From the NCBI GenBank assembly GCA_019009955.1, contig CM032231.1:111906501-111970500 (forward strand): a stretch of DNA of 64,000 nt, written 5' to 3'. Both the position numbers and the translations under genes were made by a program. The stretch is from Riptortus pedestris. Taxonomy: Eukaryota; Arthropoda; Insecta; Hemiptera; Alydidae. Below the pieces are notes generated by a model. It had not been told where the DNA came from and did not search any database. It was given only the letters and a program-made list of their open reading frames with translations. Positions within the stretch are counted from its first letter, which is position 1; each line of letters starts with the position of its first letter. Below, piece by piece: positions 55,783 through 64,000 of the stretch.

Positions 55783-58700
55783 AGGTACATCTACGTTAAT
55801 TACTTACACAAATGTAGTCATTAAACTTATCTATGTACCCGTTAAGAATAATTAATGTAATTCTTTGCAAGTTGTATTTCCTAAGCCTTATGTGCAACAG
55901 GTGGCCTACCACAAAGAGTACCTTAATTCCTATTTATTGGTTATAGTTGACGATCTAATGGACACCAAAGTCAAAGCAGAAGCACAGCAGTTAATAAACT
56001 TGGGCACAGAAGGACGACGATATTTTATTCATAAAACTGATAAAGAATCAATAAGTAGTATCGACTCTGTTTAATTCTGAATTCGATACCTTTGAGATAA
56101 GACTTTCAAATTTCTAAACATTGTGGGCATGCTCCTCTGAATCAGAATACTAAAAAAACCAAACCTACGGAAGCTCAGAAATCCCTAATTCGGACAAAAT
56201 CCTATGTCGGTCGTAAAAATATTACACAATTTATGTCCCCAATTATAAGAGGAAGTAAAGCCCTCTCAGATGAGCGTGCCAGGTGCGATTGAGGATAAGA
56301 AAATAACTAAACGCTTTTTCCTCGCGGCGGCATCTTGTGAGAGGTGAGGTGACGATAAGGGTCAGATTGGAAGTTTACAAGGGGGAGACGCTCCGTGGTT
56401 CCTCCGGCATGGTTGGAATTCGGTAGGTCGCTCGTAAACTATGGAATCTCTTCATCGTGAGAACCGTCTAATTGAGTGAGGATGGGGTATCCAGAGTTGT
56501 GGGCAGCAGGCGAAGGAATCCTATTGAAGCAATAAAAAGAATTAAAAAACGCAGGGGAGAAACGGAATAATGGCGAACTTAAAACGCCTTCGCTTTCTCG
56601 CTTTAAAACATTAAGCCCTTCTCAAAGAGTCTATAAATAATACTCACATTATTTTGTTATATCAAGAGACAAGGTCTAGTCAGGATTCTCCAAGAACTCT
56701 AAGAAACGCAAAAAGGAAAATGTGTCCCAAGGAGTAATTTGATGTCATTTTCATCAAGGAAACAATAAAGGTATCAGGAAGAACCACTAGAGACCTTCAT
56801 TATAAGAAATGCATACTCTCATGTTTCTATATTACAATAGCATGGGACTGATTATGTCGTAGAAGGTAAGCCTTCGACATTTTCCTGAAATGCAATTTAT
56901 AGGATAAATGTACTATCCTCTTAAAAGCTTTTCTGGTTAGAGATTCAAAACTTTCAACCTACTCTTATGTCAACAGTAGGAACAAACTTGTAGCGATATT
57001 TGCCGGAAATATTATATCCCTATATATTAAACTGATTCTGGTATTAGGAATTTAAAATACTTCATGGGGAAGAAGACAACTTGACCGCCAGGCACGAATA
57101 ACTTCAAGAATTCAATGACTACAAAAATAAATAATGAAAATCATGGGTGAAGGAAAAAGAAATTCATATTTTAAAACTTATGACATTAATAGGATGTGGG
57201 TTTGAATTCATAAAGTCGTATATTTGTACTATGCATTGGTACCAAACCTCAAACGGCACAACTGCGAATTATGGCCTGGAATGTCAGACAAAGCTGGGAG
57301 CAATCACCGTGATGAAGTTTCTGTCCATGGGCCTTGCAATTGTTTCTACAACGTGTCCGCCAAGCATGCCATCTTGTATTCTCGGTTGTAGAAGGAGAAA
57401 GTATATAAATAATACATAAAATTAAAGCAGTGAACGGGATATGAAATTAAGAAAGAAACATGTACAAGCAGCGATAATAAAAAAAAAAACTCTAAAGAAG
57501 AATTGTATGTCTGTCGATGTTCAAATACTGTTTCTACAAATTAAATTTCCTTAGGTACAATTTGGATTCCGAGATAGTGCGTTTTAGATAAGATTACTGG
57601 GGTCCTCTATTATCGTTCATCCCTCATAAGCCTTCATCCTTTCCCTTGTATTCCATTATTGTCAAGACTATCCGTACATTCTGCACTTTTGCTCATATAT
57701 TGGTGAGTTTTCCTTCTTCTGATATTTACCGCAGCTATTCCTCCTGTTCAAAATCGTATGAGCCTTTTCAAATATGTCATGATACATCTAAAGCTCGACA
57801 TTCGTCTCTACGTGTCTTACATCCAAACCCCTCGAGTTGATTACAGTTCTATCCAGTAAGTCCTTACGCCAAAATATATTTTTGAATAATCCATGACCCG
57901 GAAAGGTCGAATTCCACTCTCAGTACCATGCCATTCCTTTTAATCCTTCTTTCTTCTCTCTCTTGGCTACTTCTTGTTACATTCGAAAATGTTTTGCATT
58001 TGCCTACAGTTAAGAAAAGGATACATAAAATGATTGATAACCACCAAGTTTTAAGAATATGTTTAACTGGAGTTTTACTGTGATATGGGATAAATATAAA
58101 GGGCGAAAAGAAATCACTAAACAAAATTTATTGTGCAACTAATACTGTGGTTCAACTGACCTCTTTAATGGTAGAGAAAGCAAAAGTATCTGTTAAGAGT
58201 AGTTAAATAATAAATAATGTCAATTGAAGGAATGCTATTAGTATTTTAAATTTAGTATACTACCTTCTTAGACTGAAGCTAGTCCACCTCAGGTAAAACT
58301 ACTTCGACCTCTTAATCCTGAAAATTAAAATCACATAGAAAGTTTCAGGCAGCAATTTGTATGATATACGAAAATAAACCATCTACTTTATATTGGTGAG
58401 CCACTATTGGGAGAATGAATTATATTTTAGTTGTGAATATCAAATGAAAATTAAGAAAACAACAAATCCTTTCTGAGTCATCAAGGAGCGTGTAAATTTC
58501 AACTGGAGGTATTTCTTGATAAGTCATTTATATTAAAATCCGATGAATGGTTAAGCTGATGAAGAGAGTAATTTTCCAATCTCTGGAATAGAAATTACTG
58601 ATTTCTTCTGACGACAGATTAACCCCGCAACCTATGCATCAATGATACAAAAATAATCTCAAGATGACTGATCTTGATGAACTGAACTGGTGTAAGGCGA

Positions 58701-58990
58701 CTGGTGTAAGACGAGGCGTGTGATGTTTATTGTGACAAATGGGCCAATAAAAAATGGATTACTTCAATGGATATGCATTGACTAATTCTGTTTTATGTTG
58801 TTTATATTTCAGACAGCGTTTGACCAGTTTTTTTTTTCCATTGCATAAGGTGTCAGATGTCAAGCCAGTGCACGTAGAAATCGAATTTATAGTATAGAAT
58901 ATTAAATACCGTGCCCGCTGCAGTGTTTTCACATGGAACACTTACAAAACTGTGCATCAAAACATAATTCTTCCTGAATTACGAACTATT
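55783..58990. other. No gene recognised
   Basis: About 3.2 kb with short frames (55865-56074, 57147-57419, 57646-57840 plus) that have no recognisable domain. 56270-56480 is GC-richer. No recurrent repeat. Confidence 0.45.
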
Positions 58991-58996
58991 TAGTTT

Positions 58997-58999
<3 letters not shown>

Positions 59000-59084
<85 letters not shown>
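59000..59084. repeat. (TA)n microsatellite, stand-alone
   Basis: About 41 TA units, one of the longest in the window and not within HINE-TA. Confidence 0.96.
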
Positions 59085-59085
<1 letters not shown>

Positions 59086-59318
59086 CGTTAATCCTAAACT
59101 GACTATAATATATTATTAAAATTTAAGTAAGCAGTTTTTTATTTTTTGTTTTTTTTTATGTACAAATGCAAACTTGAATAATTGAAGAATATTAAATTGC
59201 CGAAATAATTGTTTCTCATTTTCTAGAATATTTAGATGCAATTACGTCAACGAACCCCCCCCCCCCCAAAAAAAAACACCATTCATTTAAGAAATTTGTT
59301 CTAAATGAATTAAATAAA

Positions 59319-59424
59319 ATCCTCAGTCACACCCTGGCTAGGAAAGGGTAGTAACCTGGAAATAACCCTTCTCAATTCGCCTTAGTAGCACAAAATGGAC
59401 GTTAATAAATAATAATAATCATGT
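59319..59424 (+). mobile_element. tRNA-derived SINE, 5'-truncated
   Basis: Body (CACACCCTGGCTAGGAAAGG, CAAAATGGACGTTAATAAAT) and (AAT)n tail on the plus strand, with no tRNA-like head. Direct repeats TGAATTAAATAAA at 59306-59318 and 59425-59437 show this was a truncated insertion, not a later deletion. Confidence 0.82.
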
Positions 59425-59437
59425 TGAATTAAATAAA

Positions 59438-60030
59438 TTAATATCATCAACATGACCTATTTTCTAATAATTTACTTCTTTTAACAGGGTAGACAGTTGA
59501 CTATGAATTCGAAACATTCAGTAAAACATAATCTTTCTTGGAAAAATGTAGAGAACAAATTGGGTTTAGAGTATATTTTTTAGAATTAATAATTATGTTG
59601 CATCTTGAAATTCAAATTACTTGAGGCTTTCCGACACCATCCCATACTTCTCATCTATTAGAACAAAATGAACTTGAAAATGAGTTTTAAGATATTTTTT
59701 TTTACTATTGCTACGATAATGCAATCGTTATTCCAATGAGAAATATTTATTTGACATATTGAACAATGATAAATCCGTCAACCCAATTTATGCTTGACAC
59801 AGGACAAAATTTTTCCGTTCAACCCATCATTGACGGGTGCCATTAATTTAAATATTAATTATTCATTCTAATTTAAATCGCCACATTTAAATTGAAGCTT
59901 ATAAAAAGTATAACACTAACAGAAAGGGCATTCGTATCGTTTTGAAAATGAAGTGATTATTTAGCGCTTAAATGAATTTTGATTTCCAGGAGAAACCATT
60001 CTTTTTTTGAACCCGTAGCAAAAGATAACT
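59438..60030. other. No gene recognised
   Basis: AT-rich, nothing recurrent. Confidence 0.5.
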
Positions 60031-60034
60031 AGTC

Positions 60035-60205
60035 AAACCGCCACTGCTACTCATGTCAAATGAACAATAAGTAGTTATGTTATGAGGCACATTATTTGAA
60101 GCATAAATACCAAATAGTGTTCTCATCTAACTTTCACGAATTGAGGTAAATGCAAATACTTGAGCTACGTGGGAAATCTGCTTAGTTAACGCAGCACCTG
60201 CGCAA
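60035..60205 (-). mobile_element. HINE-TA long-subtype 5' fragment, shortened
   Basis: From CCGCCACTGCTACTCATGTC to GCAGCACCTGCGCAACGGA, the reverse 5' end. It faces the next copy head to head. Confidence 0.75.
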
Positions 60206-60245
60206 CGGACTTTTATGAACAGTAACATGGCTGTACCTCAAAAAG

Positions 60246-60732
60246 TTCGGTATGCAGGGGCTGCATTAACTAAGCAGATTTCCCACGTGCGTTACGTTTT
60301 GGCATTTATCTCAAAAATTAAAAGTTCAATGTGAACAATATTTGGTATTTAAGCTTCAAATAAAGTGCTTCATATCATAATAGAATATTGTTTATACGAG
60401 ATGTGTAGGAGTGGGGATTTACTGAAGACCAAAAACTAAAAAAATGCACACGTCTCAATTAATAATCAAGATAGATAAAAAATGCAAATAACAACATTTA
60501 TAGAACAGTAAATTTGCAATAAGAATGGTTCTATACACTTTTTCGATCCGACGCACAATAACGGAGATATTAAGAATTTTCGAAGATTTCCCCCCCTCTA
60601 AACCTCCCCCTCCCCCTGGTCCGATTTCACAACACAACAATTCACAATTTAACAAACTTGATCTGTCTTTTTGTATAAAACAATTATATATAAAGTTTGG
60701 TAACGATAAGACAAAAATTAGGACCTCAACAG

Positions 60733-60795
<63 letters not shown>

Positions 60796-60921
60796 CAGTT
60801 TGGAACCGACCTCATTTTCGTCATATTCTGGGTAGGGTCGATGGACATTTGAAGAATAATTTCGAAAATCGCGTCATGAGTACGACCTTAATAGCAGATT
60901 TCCCTTATGGGAAAACTGCTA
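60246..60921 (+). mobile_element. HINE-TA copy, variant 5' region
   Basis: TTCGGTATGCAGGGGCTGCA start, AAGCAGATTTCCCACGTG, a shortened long-subtype segment, middle block with C-rich tract, (TA)n 60739-60790, and a 3' end TTATGGGAAAACTGCTA with a decayed hairpin. The GCGACCGCTAGAGCG block is reduced to GGACCTCAAC. Confidence 0.85.
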
Positions 60922-61405
60922 AAAGGAAATAACTTTAGGGATTGAGCACTAGTTTGTTCTAACTCAGAAATCAAATGCGTTAATCTTCTGGTAAATAGAT
61001 TTCAAGGGAGTGAAAACAGACTTTCAGGTGTGAGTTGAACATGAAGGGGTTAGATCTTAAATTAATGCAAACTTTAGATTAATGTTGTAAACCATTTTTG
61101 CACCAATCTTCCAATGACTAGTAGCACAGCCGTTCGAAAATAAGAGACTATTTAGGATACTCTTGTTATATTCTATTCCATTGAAAAGGACATAGTTGTC
61201 TCAATTAATGAGACTCGCCTAGAGTATAGTAAATTGCCTTTCTCTGACAAGAGTCGGGGCTCGTTATGTTCAGGCTAAGGAAAAAAAACAAGTTAACCCA
61301 ATTATCTCCGACTAAATAACAAACAATCGGCACAAATTGTATAACTAACTACAACTGGATTGTTTTAATTGTCAATACTTATTTTCTCCGTCTCTAACTT
61401 AATAA
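60922..61405. other. No gene recognised
   Basis: Unique AT-rich sequence. Confidence 0.5.
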
Positions 61406-61409
61406 ACGT

Positions 61410-61960
61410 TAGATGGTTCAAATAGCCGACATCTACGCCAGGAGTGCCTCTAAAAGTAGCGAAAGGTTACAATAAAATTACTCCAACTCTGTTAAAATAT
61501 TTACTAAGAGAGAAAAGTATTAATTTGTGGCAACAGAGATGGAATCAAACTGATAAATGATTACATCTAAAATTATATATCCCTGCTATAAAAACCAATA
61601 TCTCACTATCCTCACATACATTTTATCTAACACAAATACTAACTGGACACGGAAATACAAACTCTAACTTATACAGATTCAAACTTGCTGACTTAAATAC
61701 TTGTAAATGAGACAGGTGACACTGAACAGACATTCACCCAACTGATTTATGAATGTAAACTGACTCAAGACATACGAAGACAGCTAAAGACTCATATTCC
61801 CGCATGGCCTATCAGTCCCGATATTTTATTTTCAAAACACCTAAATTTATTAAATGCAATAGCCTATGATTTTCTTAAGCCGAGAGAGGAAAATATAATA
61901 TAATATTAATATTATTTAAATTTTTTATTGGTTTTTTAATTGTATTCCTGAATTGTTCTA
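61410..61960 (+). pseudogene. Fossil LINE ORF2 C-terminus
   Basis: In the + frames: INLWQQRWNQTD and FYLTQILTGHGNTNSNLYRF, then a frame change near 61700 to TFTQLIYECKLTQDIRRQL and FLKPREENII before a stop near 61900. The 'LTQxLTGHG...YxxxF' stretch, followed by a degraded cysteine/histidine region ending 'xxxEC', is the usual C-terminal region of Jockey/I/R1-type LINEs after RNase H. Stops and a frameshift show it is dead. A T-rich 3' UTR may extend to about 62110. Confidence 0.7.
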
Positions 61961-64000
61961 TTTAATGTTTTTCGTTTTATATTGTCAAGATTAATTTTCT
62001 TAATCTTATTTCCATTTTTTAATATGTGTATATATTATTATATAAAAAATTGTTAAATGTTTTGACAAAATGCATATATAATGCAAATATGCATGGGATA
62101 TGCAGAAAAATAAAATCCCTCCTCGTAGGGTTACTATGTAGAGGAAATACGTACGTAAATATTATATGGATTAATGTTTGAAACGTTTTAATTCACACTA
62201 AAACCAAATGTATTTCAAACTAATAGTCAATGTGAAGGTTTTTTTTTCAGGTTTGCATGTTTTTATGAAATGCAACCTCCTGAACGGTTAGTCAATCACA
62301 GTTTTTACATTCGTTATCTCATATAATTGATGAAACAATTCACAACCAAGAAAAACTATGAAACCATGATCGAGTTTCTTCCAAACCATCAGAATAATTA
62401 ACAAGATTTGTTGCATCGGATAATTGTTTACCCAGATAATATATGTTTCATCAATGACTTCAAATGATGAATGTAGAAATTGTAATAGAATTTAACTATC
62501 AACTAAGCATTGCTGATTTCAACACTTGAAACACGTTTTTCCCAACAGACTAGGAAAAAAAAAAGTCTTTAAAACGTAGTAATCTACTACGAGAAGGCAG
62601 TGAAAAATAGGACAATCTTTAGGATATGTACGAACAGGGCTTTTGGGGGAAAAAATTGGAGAAGAACAGGGGAAAAAGTAATATAAAAACAGATATTATA
62701 ATTAGTTTAAAGGACCATCCCATTTTCATCTCGTTATTCTATAACTGTGGAACAGATGTGGATTTGTTCGGCCATGAGTCTTGCTAACATTCAAGTCTAA
62801 TTATGTCAATTAATTCTTAACATAAAATTTTGTACGTGGTCTCATATTAACCATAATTAAATAAGCTACACTATGTTAAAAAGATCAAGCCACCACAATA
62901 GTTCAACCTGGAGAAAACACGACAATTCCTCGAAAAGAAAACCTGATTTCTTACCGATTTTAGTATTTACAGAATCTTCGGGTACAACATTTTATAGGAG
63001 TAAACATATTTCCCTATTGTGGAACTTGCTTATAAGGATATACTGTAGAAATGAAACTTAGGAAAAGGATGTCCAACCATAAATATTGGTAGTAGTACTA
63101 CATCTCAAACTGGACATTTATATTATCATAATTATTGATAACTATTCGCAGATAAATTATTGTAGAATGTATAATGAGGATAGTATCTAACATATTGCTT
63201 TATGTACCATTTTATTCCACTCTCTCTCTGTTGGAAAAATAAAATAAAAAGAAACTCATTAAAATAGCATGAAAACACTTCCATAAGAGGTTGTAATACA
63301 TGGTAAAGGGAATGCTAATATGCTTAAACACAAGGCTCAGAAGTTCAATAAAATAATTAGTAACTCTAAAGACTGGTTTATATAAAAGAGTTACTCAAGC
63401 TGAAAGAGAAGTTCATTATATAATGAGTAATTTGTAAGCCGGAGCAGAGAGAAACTCAGCGCTTAATCAGACCCCCACTCACAGATGCTGATTTTAATAT
63501 AAATTATACTTGTGTATAATATACAAGACTAATAAGCAGCATCTTAATTATAACTGTTTGAGAGCTTTATAGATTATATTCAAGTCTTCCGGTGTCTCTA
63601 GGCGCCATTAAGCATTCAAAGATTAAGTTGTTTAAACAGATGTGCTGACTAAATTTGCAGCCAACAGACCAGCTAGGAGCCTTAGTCTGTGAATTATATA
63701 TGTGTACCTACAACTGACAGCTTGTGCAACAAGTTTTTTTTTTAACTTCCATTCTGTAATCTAAATGGTTGACTTACAATTATTTGTATACAACTGATTC
63801 TTCTTCATTTCAGGTCAATAACCGAACATTCCGTTAATACTTCATATCTAAAGATAGTAGCATTTAAAATAATACTTTAAATGTGTTATTACAACTTTCA
63901 CTAATTATATCTTCTTGAAATATTAGCTGTGTAATACCCACCTTTCATACTCTAAAAGGCCATCACTACGTATGAACCAAGTAAACTTAAGAGGTTTCCC
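61961..64000. other. No gene recognised
   Basis: AT-rich sequence with no recurrent repeat and no convincing frame; 62873-63061 is open but featureless. Confidence 0.5.

Noticed and set aside
57147..57419. 90-codon plus-strand frame as an exon
   Set aside because: Some balanced composition but no recognised family and no convincing splice signals at its edges.

Overview
This is an AT-rich, repeat-dominated stretch of a eukaryotic nuclear genome. It is most likely arthropod, probably an insect with a repeat-expanded genome. That placement is an inference from the transposon families present: a SAP-domain Ty3/gypsy gag, I-like and RLE-type LINEs, a piggyBac derivative, a tRNA-derived SINE and a DINE-1-like repeat. 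A canonical tRNA-Gly(GCC) gene is compatible with it. I found no convincing host protein-coding exon. The only gene I would call functional is the tRNA.

The dominant component is one non-autonomous family of about thirty copies and fragments on both strands, called HINE-TA here (my label). Full copies begin near TCCGTCACGCAGGGGCTGCG, carry AGCAGATTTCCC close to the 5' end and its reverse complement at the 3' end, have a (TA)n microsatellite at a fixed internal position, and finish with the hairpin GATTTCCCTTAAGGGAAATC followed by TGCTA. Insertions sit in A-runs (T-runs on the other strand) without an obvious target duplication. Sub-terminal inverted repeats, a microsatellite core, a 3' stem-loop and AA/TT insertion match the architecture known for Helentron-associated elements (HINE/DINE-1).

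Layout. 0-8 kb: HINE-TA copies plus a fossil LINE RT fragment. 8.2-10.6 kb: an internally deleted Ty3/gypsy LTR retrotransposon inserted in the (TA)n of a HINE-TA copy. 10.9-15.3 kb: SINEs, a degenerate nested HINE-TA cluster, a 113-bp palindrome and tRNA-Gly. 16-18.2 kb: a non-coding retroposon family with about 298-bp internal tandem units and a (CAAA)n tail. 20.8-30.4 kb: two tandem copies of a roughly 4-5 kb segment that includes a hAT-like element, separated by a HINE-TA copy. 31.8-32.9 kb: the C-terminal part of an RLE-type LINE. 33.4-39 kb: more HINE-TA. 41.8-43.9 kb: a hierarchical satellite array. 44.2-46.7 kb: a 5'-truncated I-like LINE with a 14-bp target duplication, split in its RNase H region by a HINE-TA copy. 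50.2-51.2 kb: a piggyBac-like deletion derivative. 53.7-54.3 kb: a large foldback element with two hammerhead-like cores. 55-64 kb: HINE-TA, SINEs, one LINE C-terminal fossil and long stretches without recognisable features.

There is no operon-like gene cooperation here. What can be read is a stratigraphy of nested insertions: retrotransposon into HINE-TA, HINE-TA into LINE, foldback into HINE-TA, and HINE-TA at the junction of a segmental duplication. All identity statements are by eye; boundaries of degenerate repeats are accurate to roughly 10-30 bases.
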